From: SCGC-AG-212-J23 sp036406675
Lineage (GTDB): Bacteria > Pseudomonadota > Gammaproteobacteria > Burkholderiales > SG8-39
DNA: 64,000 nucleotides
NCBI GenBank assembly: GCA_036406675.1
Contig: DASXAO010000089.1
Location: 3,131 to 67,130, forward strand
Direction: 5' to 3'
Numbering within the stretch: the first letter of the stretch is position 1; each line of letters starts with the position of its first letter. Below the pieces are notes generated by a model, which saw nothing but the letters and a program-made list of their open reading frames with translations, had not been told where the DNA came from and did no database searches. A program made the position numbers and the translations under genes. Shown in pieces: positions 17,374 through 24,580 of the stretch.

Positions 17374-17514
17374 ATGCACGACGTGCTCGGCCGTGTGGTG
17401 ACCGTGCGCCGCACCGAGCGCGACCCCGGAAACGGCGCCAGCACCACGCAGGCGGTCAAGTACCTGGTCATCCAGATCTCCGACCCGACCAAGCCGGCGA
17501 CCGTGCCCGAGTAG
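17374..17514 (+). CDS. Possible small protein (46 aa), unsure
   Basis: A short open frame begins at ATG 17374 and encodes 46 residues that look like a small beta-rich domain (VLGRVVTVRRTERDPGN and KYLVIQISDPT). It fills the gap between the hydrolase and kup1 and is in frame with the hydrolase stop. No good Shine-Dalgarno or TANNNT element precedes it. It could be a real small gene or a decayed fragment; I do not recognise it. Confidence 0.3.
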   Translation: MHDVLGRVVTVRRTERDPGNGASTTQAVKYLVIQISDPTKPATVPE

Positions 17515-17528
17515 ATTTTCTCTCTGGG

Positions 17529-19403
17529 CTAGATCTCGACCCGCGTGCCGAGCTCGATCACGCGGGTGGTGGGAATGTTGAAGTAGTCCGTGACGCTCCC
17601 GGCGTTGCGTGCCATGGCGGCGAAGAGACGGTCGCGCCATCGCGTAAGGCCGTTGCCCGCCTTCACCGGCACGATCTTCTCCCGCGACAGAAAGAAGGAG
17701 ACCTGCATCGGGTCGAGCTCCACGCCGCAGCTTCCGCACATTGCGAGGTCACCCGCGAGATCGGGGCGGTTCATGAAGCCATAGCGCAGGCGTACCCTCC
17801 AACACTGATCACCGAGGTCCTCGCAGGCAAGCCGCTCCTCGATCGGCACCCAGGGCGTGTCGCGAAACTCGACCGTGAGAAACACCACCTGCTCGTGAAG
17901 CGCCTTGTAGTGCTTGAGGCTGTGCAGCAGCGCGTGCGGCGTGGCATCGGGCGTCGCAGTGAGGAAAACCGCCGTGCCCGGGACGCGTACCAGGGCCTCC
18001 CCTAGCAGCGAGCGCATGAACGCCTCGAGCGGCACCGACGCGCTGCGCAGCTGCAGGAAAAGCGCCTCCCGGCCGCGGCGCCAGCTCATCATCACGGTGA
18101 AGATCGCGGCGGCGAGCGCTAACGGAAACCAGCCGCCGTCGAGCACCTTGTGCAGCGCCGCGGCGAGGAAAACGCCCTCGATCAGCATGAAGAACCCGCT
18201 CGCGCCGACGCACAGCCAGAGCGGATAGCCCCAGCCGAACCGGATCACGAAAAAGGTGAGGAAGGTGGTGGCGAGCATCGTGCCCATCACCGCCACGCCG
18301 TAGGCGGAAGCGAGCGCTGTGGAGGAGCCGAATCCGACGACCGCCGCGGCCACCGCGGCCAGGAGGATCCAGTTGACCACCGGCACGTAGATCTGCCCGA
18401 TGGTCTGCGCCGAGGTATGCAAGACGTTCATGCGCGGCAGATAGCCGAGGTGGATGGCCTGCCGCGTCATCGAATAGGCGCCGGAGATCGTCGCCTGGGA
18501 GGCGATGATCGTGGCCGCGGTCGCCAGTCCCACCATGGGGTAAAGCGCCCATGAAGGATACGCAAGATAGAACGGGTTCTCGAGCGCCTGCGGGTTGTCG
18601 ATCAGCAAGGCGCCCTGGCCGAAATAGTTGAGCACCAGCGCCGGCGCGACCAGGCCGAACCATGCCAGGCGAATGGCGCGCCTGCCGAAATGCCCCATGT
18701 CGGCATAGAGCGCTTCGGCGCCGGTGATGGCGAGCAGCACCGCGCCGAGCACGACGAACGAGGCGAAGCCATGCGCGGTCGCGAAATGCAGCGCGTGCCG
18801 CGGGTCGAGCGCCCGCAGGATCGCGGGCTGATTGGCGATGTGCCACGCGCCAACGGCAGCGAGCGACAGGAACCACAGCGCGCAGATCGGCCCGAAAAGG
18901 AGACCGACGAAACCGGTGCCTCGCCTCTGGATCAGGAACAACCCAACGAGAATCGCAGTAGCCAGCGGCACGACGTACGGCTTGAGCCCGGAGGTCCCGA
19001 CTTCCAGGCCTTCGACGGCGGAAAGCACCGAGATGGCGGGCGTAAGCACGGCATCGCCGTAAAAGAGCGCCGCGCCGAACACGCCCACGACGAGAACCCA
19101 GGGGCGCCAACGCGAACGCTCGCCGATGGCACCCACTGCGAGCGCGAGCAGCGCCATGATGCCGCCCTCCCCGCGGTTGTTCGCGCGCAGCACCAGCAGC
19201 ACGTATTTGAGCGACACCACGATCATCAGTGCCCAGAAAATCGCCGAAACGCCGCCCAGCACGTTCTCGGCCGTCAGGGGAATGCCGCGGTCCGGATTGA
19301 ACGTTTCCTTCACCGCGTAGAGGGGACTGGTGCCGATGTCGCCGTAGACGACGCCGAGGGCGAGCAGCGCGAGCGAGGAGGTGGACGAACGTGGCGTGGA
19401 CAT
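17529..19403 (-). CDS. kup: Kup-family low-affinity potassium transporter (copy 1)
   Basis: The 624-residue protein matches Kup (TrkD) in length and motifs: VVYGDIGTSPLYAVKETF at the N-terminus, YGDAVLTPAISVLSAVEGLEV at about 105, and a block of about 12 membrane helices to residue 430. A C-terminal cytosolic domain follows, including RVPGTAVFLTATPDATPHALLH, and the end IPTTRVIELGTRVEI. It imports potassium with protons. It diverges from the KdpDE-like genes across 92 bp that contain a tandem 11-bp repeat. A second, clearly related kup lies at 24.6-26.5 kb. No Shine-Dalgarno is seen; TAGTCT ends 6 nt upstream of the ATG. Confidence 0.96.
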   Translation of the reverse strand: MSTPRSSTSSLALLALGVVYGDIGTSPLYAVKETFNPDRGIPLTAENVLGGVSAIFWALMIVVSLKYVLLVLRANNRGEGGIMALLALAVGAIGERSRWRPWVLVVGVFGAALFYGDAVLTPAISVLSAVEGLEVGTSGLKPYVVPLATAILVGLFLIQRRGTGFVGLLFGPICALWFLSLAAVGAWHIANQPAILRALDPRHALHFATAHGFASFVVLGAVLLAITGAEALYADMGHFGRRAIRLAWFGLVAPALVLNYFGQGALLIDNPQALENPFYLAYPSWALYPMVGLATAATIIASQATISGAYSMTRQAIHLGYLPRMNVLHTSAQTIGQIYVPVVNWILLAAVAAAVVGFGSSTALASAYGVAVMGTMLATTFLTFFVIRFGWGYPLWLCVGASGFFMLIEGVFLAAALHKVLDGGWFPLALAAAIFTVMMSWRRGREALFLQLRSASVPLEAFMRSLLGEALVRVPGTAVFLTATPDATPHALLHSLKHYKALHEQVVFLTVEFRDTPWVPIEERLACEDLGDQCWRVRLRYGFMNRPDLAGDLAMCGSCGVELDPMQVSFFLSREKIVPVKAGNGLTRWRDRLFAAMARNAGSVTDYFNIPTTRVIELGTRVEI

Positions 19404-19409
19404 GGCACG

Positions 19410-19415
19410 AGACTA
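19410..19415 (-). promoter_or_regulatory. TANNNT element upstream of kup copy 1
   Basis: On the reverse strand TAGTCT ends 6 nt before ATG 19403. The tandem repeat at 19452-19473 lies 36 bp further upstream, a distance at which a bound regulator could act on this promoter. Confidence 0.5.
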
Positions 19416-19451
19416 AGGCTTGCCTGCCGGTCGCCGCCGCCGCAGACCCGA

Positions 19452-19473
19452 TTCTTTACGCGTTCTTTACGCC
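19452..19473 (+). promoter_or_regulatory. Tandem 11-bp repeat, candidate KdpE-like operator
   Basis: TTCTTTACGCG is followed immediately by TTCTTTACGCC, an 11-bp direct repeat with 10 of 11 identities. OmpR/PhoB-family regulators bind such one-turn direct repeats. It ends 10 bp before the TAGAGT hexamer of the kinase gene and lies between kup and the KdpDE-like genes. Assignment to this KdpE-like regulator is inference. Confidence 0.5.
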
Positions 19474-19483
19474 GCTGTTGCGC

Positions 19484-19489
19484 TAGAGT
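19484..19489 (+). promoter_or_regulatory. TANNNT element upstream of KdpD-like kinase
   Basis: TAGAGT ends 6 nt before ATG 19496 and there is no Shine-Dalgarno. The tandem repeat ends 10 bp upstream, similar to a PhoB-activated promoter in which the operator replaces the -35 box. Confidence 0.5.
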
Positions 19490-19495
19490 GGCCGC

Positions 19496-20578
19496 ATGAG
19501 CTGGCCTGGATACCGCTGGGTTGGCTACGGCGGGGCCGCCGCGGCCACCGTCGCGGCTACGCTGATCGGGCTCGGCATGCGAGCGCACTTCGAGCTGGTG
19601 AACATCGCGATGGTGTATCTGCTCGCGGTGGTGGCGGTCGCGCTTCGCTTCACGCGGGCGCCGACGATTCTGACCTCGGTGCTTTCGGTCGCCGCGTTCG
19701 ACTATTTCTTCGTGCCGCCCAGCGGAGCCTTCTCGGTCGAGGACCCGCAATACCTGGTCACGTTCGCGATGATGCTGGGCGTCGGCCTGATCATCTCCCA
19801 GCTCACCAGCAGCGTGCGCGCGCGCGCGCACGCTCAGGCGCGCCTCGCCCTGGAGGCCGAGACCGAGCGCATCCGCAATGCGCTGCTCTCGTCGATCTCC
19901 CACGACCTGCGCACGCCGCTCGCCGTGATCTGCGGCGCGTCGTCGAGCCTGGCCGCGCGCCAGACGCTCGACCCGGACGAGCGTAGCGCGCTGGCGCAGA
20001 GCATCTTCGATCACGCCCGCGACATGTCGGAGCTCCTTGCCAAGGTCCTCGAGATGACGCGCCTTCAGAGCGGCAGCATCGCCCTGCAGCGCGACTGGGC
20101 ATCGCTGGGCGAGCTTCTCGGCGCGGTGCTGCGGCGCCTGCGCGAGCGGCTCGCGACCCACATGGTGATGATCGAGCTGCCGGACGACCTGCCGCTCGTG
20201 CGCGTCGACAGCGTGCTGATCGAGCAGGTGCTCGCCAACCTGCTCGAAAACGCGGCCAAGCACACGCCGCCGCGCACCCTGATCAGGGTGCGGGCGCAAG
20301 CCGCCGGCGATGCGATGACGGTCTCGGTCGAGGACTTCGGCCCCGGGCTCCCCGACGGGGACCTGGACCAGCTCTTCGGCAAGTTCGAGCGCGGGGGCGG
20401 AAGCCACCGCGGCGGAATGGGCCTCGGCCTCGCCATCTGCCGCGCTATCGTGCGGCTGCACGGAGGCACCATCCGGGCCGAGCGCCTGCCCGGTAGGGGC
20501 ACGGCGTTCAATTTCACGCTGCCGCTGGAGCCGGTTCCGGCGATCGCCGCCGCCGACTGCGCGGTACAAAGTGGCTGA
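19496..20578 (+). CDS. Shortened KdpD-like sensor histidine kinase
   Basis: The 360-residue kinase corresponds to only the C-terminal part of KdpD, which is usually about 900 residues. It has the four-helix DUF4118 membrane core (about 10-105, including LTSVLSVAAFDYFFVPPSGAFSVEDPQYLVTF-type sequence). This is followed directly by HisKA with the H-box SSISHDLRTPLAVICGASSSL at about 130, and by HATPase motifs NLLENAAKH, DFGPGLP and GGMGLGLAICRAIVRLHGG. The cytoplasmic KdpD/Usp sensor domains and the GAF domain are absent. KdpD senses potassium limitation and turgor. Here its partner is the KdpE-like gene overlapping by 8 bp, with kup divergent and no kdpFABC in the window. Confidence 0.92.
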   Translation: MSWPGYRWVGYGGAAAATVAATLIGLGMRAHFELVNIAMVYLLAVVAVALRFTRAPTILTSVLSVAAFDYFFVPPSGAFSVEDPQYLVTFAMMLGVGLIISQLTSSVRARAHAQARLALEAETERIRNALLSSISHDLRTPLAVICGASSSLAARQTLDPDERSALAQSIFDHARDMSELLAKVLEMTRLQSGSIALQRDWASLGELLGAVLRRLRERLATHMVMIELPDDLPLVRVDSVLIEQVLANLLENAAKHTPPRTLIRVRAQAAGDAMTVSVEDFGPGLPDGDLDQLFGKFERGGGSHRGGMGLGLAICRAIVRLHGGTIRAERLPGRGTAFNFTLPLEPVPAIAAADCAVQSG

Positions 20579-21266
20579 GACCCGCGGCACCATCCTGGTC
20601 GTCGAGGACGAGCCCGACATCCGCCGCTTCCTGCGCTCGTCGCTCGGCGGCGAGGGCTACAAGGTGGTCGAGTCCCCCGCCGGCCAGCGCGGCGCGCTGG
20701 ACGCCGGATTGCACAAGCCCGACCTGGTCATAGTCGACCTCGGCCTGCCCGACCTCGACGGCGTCGAAGTGATTCGCAGGATCCGGGAGTGGTCGCCGAT
20801 GCCCATCCTGGTCGTTTCGGCGCGCACCCAGGAGCGCTCCAAGATCGCGGCGCTGGACGCCGGCGCCGACGACTATGTCACGAAGCCTTTCGGCGTGGGC
20901 GAGCTACTGGCGCGGGTCCGGGTGGCGCTGCGCCACGCGCTGCGCCCCCCTTCGGGCAAGGCACTCGGCCTGGGGGAGGTGACGCTCGACTTCGAAAAGC
21001 GCCGGGCGACGCGAGCCGGTGCCGAGATCCGTCTCACCCCGATCGAGTTCAGGCTGCTCGCCTGCCTCGCCAAGCACCTCGGGATGGTGGTCACGCACCG
21101 GCAGCTCCTGCGCGAAGTGTGGGGCCCATCGCACGCCGAGCACACGCACTACCTGCGCATCTACATGAAGCAGCTGCGCGAGAAGCTCGAGCCCGACCCC
21201 GTGCGGCCGCGGCATCTCGTCACCGAGACCGGGGTCGGCTACCGCCTGCTGGCGGATGAGGCGTGA
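20571..21266 (+). CDS. KdpE-like response regulator (OmpR family)
   Basis: The 231-residue regulator has a receiver domain with the acidic pair in ILVVEDEPDIRR, the phospho-acceptor Asp in LVIVDLGLPDLDG at about 56, and the Lys in DYVTKPFGVGELLARVR at about 107. An OmpR-type winged helix follows (about 130-228), with LTPIEFRLLACLAKH and HYLRIYMKQLREKLEPDP. The region around TPIEF and the C-terminal motif match KdpE closely. It is translated in an 8-bp overlap with the kinase. It probably controls kup or an unlinked kdp operon; the tandem repeat upstream of the kinase is a candidate binding site. Confidence 0.93.
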   Translation: MAETRGTILVVEDEPDIRRFLRSSLGGEGYKVVESPAGQRGALDAGLHKPDLVIVDLGLPDLDGVEVIRRIREWSPMPILVVSARTQERSKIAALDAGADDYVTKPFGVGELLARVRVALRHALRPPSGKALGLGEVTLDFEKRRATRAGAEIRLTPIEFRLLACLAKHLGMVVTHRQLLREVWGPSHAEHTHYLRIYMKQLREKLEPDPVRPRHLVTETGVGYRLLADEA

Positions 21267-21280
21267 GGAAATGCCGGCTG

Positions 21281-21394
21281 CTACGCGAGAATCAGGGCGA
21301 GCAGGTGGATGGCGAGCGGAAGAGCGAAGAGGCCCAGGAACAGCACGAACTCCATCGTGCCTCGCTCCCATGCCTTGCTGAGCATCCTCGCCAT
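21281..21394 (-). CDS. Predicted 37-residue single-pass membrane peptide
   Basis: A short reverse-strand frame starts at ATG 21394 and ends at TAG 21281. The product has a positively charged N-terminus (MARMLSKAWERGTM) and one hydrophobic helix (FVLFLGLFALPLAIHLLALILA) that runs to the C-terminus, consistent with an inside-positive membrane orientation. There is no Shine-Dalgarno, but TACAGT ends exactly 6 nt upstream, the same arrangement as neighbouring genes. It sits right after the KdpE-like gene in a region of potassium transport genes. I see no sequence similarity to KdpF. Too short for most gene callers. Confidence 0.5.
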   Translation of the reverse strand: MARMLSKAWERGTMEFVLFLGLFALPLAIHLLALILA

Positions 21395-21400
21395 GCGCGC

Positions 21401-21406
21401 ACTGTA
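21401..21406 (-). promoter_or_regulatory. TANNNT element upstream of 37-residue membrane peptide
   Basis: On the reverse strand TACAGT ends 6 nt before ATG 21394. A TTGACA string also lies upstream at 21443 to 21438, but its spacing to the hexamer is too long for a standard -35. Confidence 0.4.
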
Positions 21407-21507
21407 GCGACTGCGGCGCGAATGCGGGATCAAAGCTTGTCAAATCTGGCCGGGGCCGCGACTTTCTGCCGCTTCATTCCGTCAGCCCGGCGTCAGCGGA
21501 TCGCGCT

Positions 21508-21513
21508 TACCAT
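21508..21513 (+). promoter_or_regulatory. TANNNT element upstream of Nramp gene
   Basis: TACCAT ends 6 nt before the GTG at 21520. Just upstream GTCAGC occurs twice at an 11-bp interval (21481-21486 and 21492-21497), which could be a second OmpR-family site. Confidence 0.4.
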
Positions 21514-21519
21514 CGCCCG

Positions 21520-22812
21520 GTGAAACGCGAGCCCGAACTCATTGACGAATTTGGCGACCAGGACCGCGGCGGCGTGCCGCTGCTGAAGCGGCTCGGGCCG
21601 GGCCTCATCACCGGAGCCGCTGACGACGACCCGAGCGGCATCGCCACCTACTCCCAGGCCGGCGCCCAGTTCGGCTACGGGCTGCTGTGGTCGGTGGTGT
21701 TCACCACGCCGCTGATGATCGGCATCCAGATCGTCAGCGCGCGCATCGGCCGGGTCACGGGGCACGGCCTCGCCGCGAACATCCGCGACCACTTCCCGCG
21801 GCCGCTGCTTTACTTCATCGTTTGCCTCCTCCTGGTCGCGAACACGTTCAACATCGCCGCCGATGTCGGCGTCATGGGCGACGCGCTGGTGCTCCTCGCC
21901 GGCGGCCAGAGCTCGATCTACATCGTGTTCTTCGCGCTGGTATCGCTCACCCTGCAGGTCTTCATCCCCTTTCCGCGCTACGCGCCCCTCCTGAAGTGGC
22001 TCACGCTCGCCCTCTTCGCCTATGTCGGAACGGTGCTGGTGGTGCCGTTTCCCGGGGCGGCGCTGCGCGGGACGCTGATCCCGCAGATCGCCTGGCGCCC
22101 CGACTATGTCGGGATGCTGGTGGCGGTGCTCGGAACGACGATCAGCCCGTATCTCTTCTTCTGGCAGGCGTCGCAGGAGGTCGAGGAGCAGCGCGCCACG
22201 CCCGGCCACGAGCCCTTGCGCGAGGCGCCGGACCAGGCGCGCGCGCACCTCGCCCGCATCAAGCTCGACACCTACCTCGGGATGCTGTACTCGAACCTCA
22301 TCGCGTTCTGCATCATGCTGACCACCGCCGCCACCCTGCACGCAGCGGGAGCGCAGGACATCCAGGACGCGGCGCAGGCGGCACAGGCGCTGCGGCCGCT
22401 TGCGGGCGAGTTCGCCTTCGCGCTGTTCGCCGCCGGCATCATCGGCACCGGGCTGCTTGCCGTGCCGGTGCTCGCCGGCTCGGCCGCCTACGCGGTCGCC
22501 GAGACTTTCCGCTGGCCGATCGGCCTCGGCCTGCCGCTCGCCGAGGCGCGCGGCTTCTACGCCATCCTGACCGTGGCCACCCTCCTCGGCGTGGCGATCG
22601 ACCTGTCCGGGATCGACTCGATGAAGGCGCTGGTCTGGGCAGCGACGCTGAACGGCGTGGTCTCGGTTCCCATCATGGCGGTGATGATGCTGCTCGCCGC
22701 CAAGCCCGCCGTGATGGGCCCGTTCGTCGTCACCGGGCGCCTGCGGGCGCTCGGCTGGTTCGCCGTGGCCGTGATTGCGGCAGCGGTGGCGGCGATGTTT
22801 GCGCTGCTCTAG
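21520..22812 (+). CDS. Nramp-family metal transporter, divergent motifs
   Basis: The 430-residue membrane protein has about 11 helices and the overall order of the Nramp family. The first-helix motif reads ADDDPSGIATYSQ in place of the canonical DPGN, and the sixth-helix region reads TTISPYLFFWQASQE in place of the MPH motif. Both sites coordinate the metal in classical Mn/Fe transporters, so specificity probably differs, perhaps towards magnesium as in Nramp-related magnesium transporters, or another cation. The GTG start is supported by a TACCAT element 6 nt upstream. The TfdA-like gene follows after 10 bp. Confidence 0.85.
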   Translation: MKREPELIDEFGDQDRGGVPLLKRLGPGLITGAADDDPSGIATYSQAGAQFGYGLLWSVVFTTPLMIGIQIVSARIGRVTGHGLAANIRDHFPRPLLYFIVCLLLVANTFNIAADVGVMGDALVLLAGGQSSIYIVFFALVSLTLQVFIPFPRYAPLLKWLTLALFAYVGTVLVVPFPGAALRGTLIPQIAWRPDYVGMLVAVLGTTISPYLFFWQASQEVEEQRATPGHEPLREAPDQARAHLARIKLDTYLGMLYSNLIAFCIMLTTAATLHAAGAQDIQDAAQAAQALRPLAGEFAFALFAAGIIGTGLLAVPVLAGSAAYAVAETFRWPIGLGLPLAEARGFYAILTVATLLGVAIDLSGIDSMKALVWAATLNGVVSVPIMAVMMLLAAKPAVMGPFVVTGRLRALGWFAVAVIAAAVAAMFALL

Positions 22813-22822
22813 GATACATGCC

Positions 22823-23686
22823 GTGAAGTCATCGTTGCGTCCGCTCCAGGAGCGCTTCGCGGCCGAGGTCACCGGGGTGGAGCTGCGCACGCTGCACGAT
22901 CCCTCTGAGCTGGAGGCGATCCGCGGGGCGATGGACCGCTTCGCGGTCCTCGTGTTCCGCGCCCAGCCGCTGAGCGATGCCGAGCAGCTCGCGTTCGCCG
23001 AGCGCTTCGACGGCAGGCTGCATACGAAGACCGGCTCCGCCGTCCTCGGCCGCAACCGGTTCGGCAACGAGGCGCTGACCGACATCTCCAACGTGGACGA
23101 GAGCGGAGAGGTCATGCGGCCGGGCGACCGGCGCAGGATGTACGGCCTCGGCAACCGCCTCTGGCACACCGACGCGTCGTTCGAGGATCCGCCGGGTCGC
23201 TATTCCATGCTGCACGCGCGCGTCCTGCCGCCGGTGGACGCGGACACGGAGTTCGCCGACATGCGCGCCGCCTACGACGAGCTCGACGGCGCGGCAAAGG
23301 CCAGGCTCGAAGGCCTGAAGGTCCACCATTCCATCGCCTATTCCCGAATGACCCTCGGGTTCGAGTTTTCGGACGGGGAGCGCGAGAAGCTGAAAGGCGC
23401 GGTGCACCCGCTCGTGCGCGCGAACCCCAGGACCGGGCGCCGCTCGCTCTACCTCGCCTCGCACGCTTCGCACGTCGTCGGCTGGCCGGTGCCGGACGGA
23501 CGGCTGCTCCTGCGCGAGCTCACCGAGCACGCGACGCAATCACGCTTCGTCTACCGCCATTCCTGGCGCATGGCCGATCTCGTGATCTGGGACAACCTCG
23601 CGACGATGCATCGCGCGCGTCCCTTCGACGATTCCGCGCACCGGCGCGAGCTGCGGCGCGTGACGACCCTCGACCTGCGCGACTAG
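22823..23686 (+). CDS. TauD/TfdA-family Fe(II)/2-oxoglutarate dioxygenase
   Basis: The 287-residue protein belongs to the TfdA family of 2-oxoglutarate-dependent oxygenases. The iron ligands are visible as the HxD pair in RLWHTDASF at about 115 and the distal His in ATMHRARPF at about 265. The 2-oxoglutarate Arg follows in RRELRRVT. The length and the PPGRYSMLHARVLPP segment fit the 2,4-D/taurine dioxygenase group. The substrate is unknown. The start is read as GTG 22823; an ATG at 22818 is out of frame. It follows the Nramp gene by 10 bp and is probably co-transcribed with it. Confidence 0.87.
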   Translation: MKSSLRPLQERFAAEVTGVELRTLHDPSELEAIRGAMDRFAVLVFRAQPLSDAEQLAFAERFDGRLHTKTGSAVLGRNRFGNEALTDISNVDESGEVMRPGDRRRMYGLGNRLWHTDASFEDPPGRYSMLHARVLPPVDADTEFADMRAAYDELDGAAKARLEGLKVHHSIAYSRMTLGFEFSDGEREKLKGAVHPLVRANPRTGRRSLYLASHASHVVGWPVPDGRLLLRELTEHATQSRFVYRHSWRMADLVIWDNLATMHRARPFDDSAHRRELRRVTTLDLRD

Positions 23687-23687
23687 C

Positions 23688-24170
23688 TCAGCGGCTGCTT
23701 CTTCCCTCGAGCCTCGGCAGGACCACCCAGAGCAGCAGCAGCACAACGAGGAGCGCGGCGGCAAAGGCGAGGGCAAGACCCGACGTGCCGAACACCACGA
23801 CCGCGATGAGATAGACGTCGAGCGTCAGCCCGAGGGCGAGCGGCAGCATGCTGATGCGCAGGAGGAGCGACGACAGCCAGATGAAGCGTTCGCTCACCTC
23901 GCGCTGCTGGCTCTGGCGGTGGATCGCCGCCGGCGCCATGACGAACGCCGCCGAGACCGCGACCAGGAACAGGGCGAGGAAATGGAGCTGGCGCTCTGAA
24001 GGCGCCAGCTTGTGTTCGAAGCCGTCGTTGAATACCGCGATGAGCTGGAAGCCGAACAGCGCCTGGATGCCCGGCAGCACCATGCGGCACTCCTCGAGCA
24101 GGTGCGACGCCGCCGAGTCGAGCTTGACCTCTTCCTTCTTGCCGGCGCCGACCGGCTTCTCGATGCTCAT
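23688..24170 (-). CDS. DUF6328 membrane protein
   Basis: The 160-residue protein has a short soluble N-terminus and four membrane helices. It contains the DUF6328 pattern LLEECRMVLPGIQALFGFQLIAVF near residues 28-50 and a basic end (LPRLEGRSSR). Function is unknown. Its ATG overlaps the stop of the phosphatase gene by 4 bp, and it is the last gene of the reverse-strand run that includes kup copy 2. Confidence 0.8.
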   Translation of the reverse strand: MSIEKPVGAGKKEEVKLDSAASHLLEECRMVLPGIQALFGFQLIAVFNDGFEHKLAPSERQLHFLALFLVAVSAAFVMAPAAIHRQSQQREVSERFIWLSSLLLRISMLPLALGLTLDVYLIAVVVFGTSGLALAFAAALLVVLLLLWVVLPRLEGRSSR

Positions 24171-24571
24171 TCGCCTGCTACCAGGCGCCGCACGCGCTCG
24201 AGGAGCATTTCGCGCACCTTGCGGAACTCCTTCGCTCCGCCGCGCGCCGGGTCGGGCACGTCCCAGTTCTCCATCCATCGCGCCTGCACCAGGTCGCCGA
24301 TGTCCGGCGTGTCCATCTTGGCGACGAAGTCGAACACGAGGTGCTGGAACGCCGAGACGTGCCGGGGTTGGTGGCCGGTCAGGTCGAAGCCGATCTCGCG
24401 CATGGTCTCGACCGCGTCCGGGTTGACTTCCCGGCCCGGCTCGATGCCGGCGCTGCAGACCTCCCAGCCGCCCTCGCCCAGCTTGCGCAGCATCGCCTCG
24501 GCCATCGGGCTGCGGCTGGAGTTCTTGATACAGACGAACAGGGCGCGTTTCGCCACGCCCCTTCGCAGCAA
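24167..24571 (-). CDS. Low-molecular-weight protein phosphatase / ArsC-like
   Basis: The 134-residue protein has the low-molecular-weight phosphotyrosine phosphatase fold. The P-loop reads FVCIKNSSRSPMAEAM (CX5R with the following Ser), and a later Asp lies in NWDVPDPARGG. The thioredoxin-linked arsenate reductase cysteines seen in ArsC are not evident, so phosphatase activity is more likely than arsenate reduction. The N-terminus is ambiguous: TTG 24571 or GTG 24556, both without a strong Shine-Dalgarno. It lies 9 bp after kup copy 2 and overlaps the DUF6328 gene by 4 bp. Confidence 0.83.
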   Translation of the reverse strand: MLRRGVAKRALFVCIKNSSRSPMAEAMLRKLGEGGWEVCSAGIEPGREVNPDAVETMREIGFDLTGHQPRHVSAFQHLVFDFVAKMDTPDIGDLVQARWMENWDVPDPARGGAKEFRKVREMLLERVRRLVAGE

Positions 24572-24580
24572 CTTTCGCGC

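Noticed and set aside
21281..21394. Identification of the small membrane peptide as KdpF
   Set aside because: Position next to KdpDE-like genes is suggestive, but the sequence shows no resemblance to KdpF and it is on the opposite strand.
24167..24571. Annotation as arsenate reductase ArsC
   Set aside because: The P-loop fits the whole low-molecular-weight phosphatase fold, but the extra redox cysteines of thioredoxin-coupled ArsC are not visible and no ars genes are nearby.
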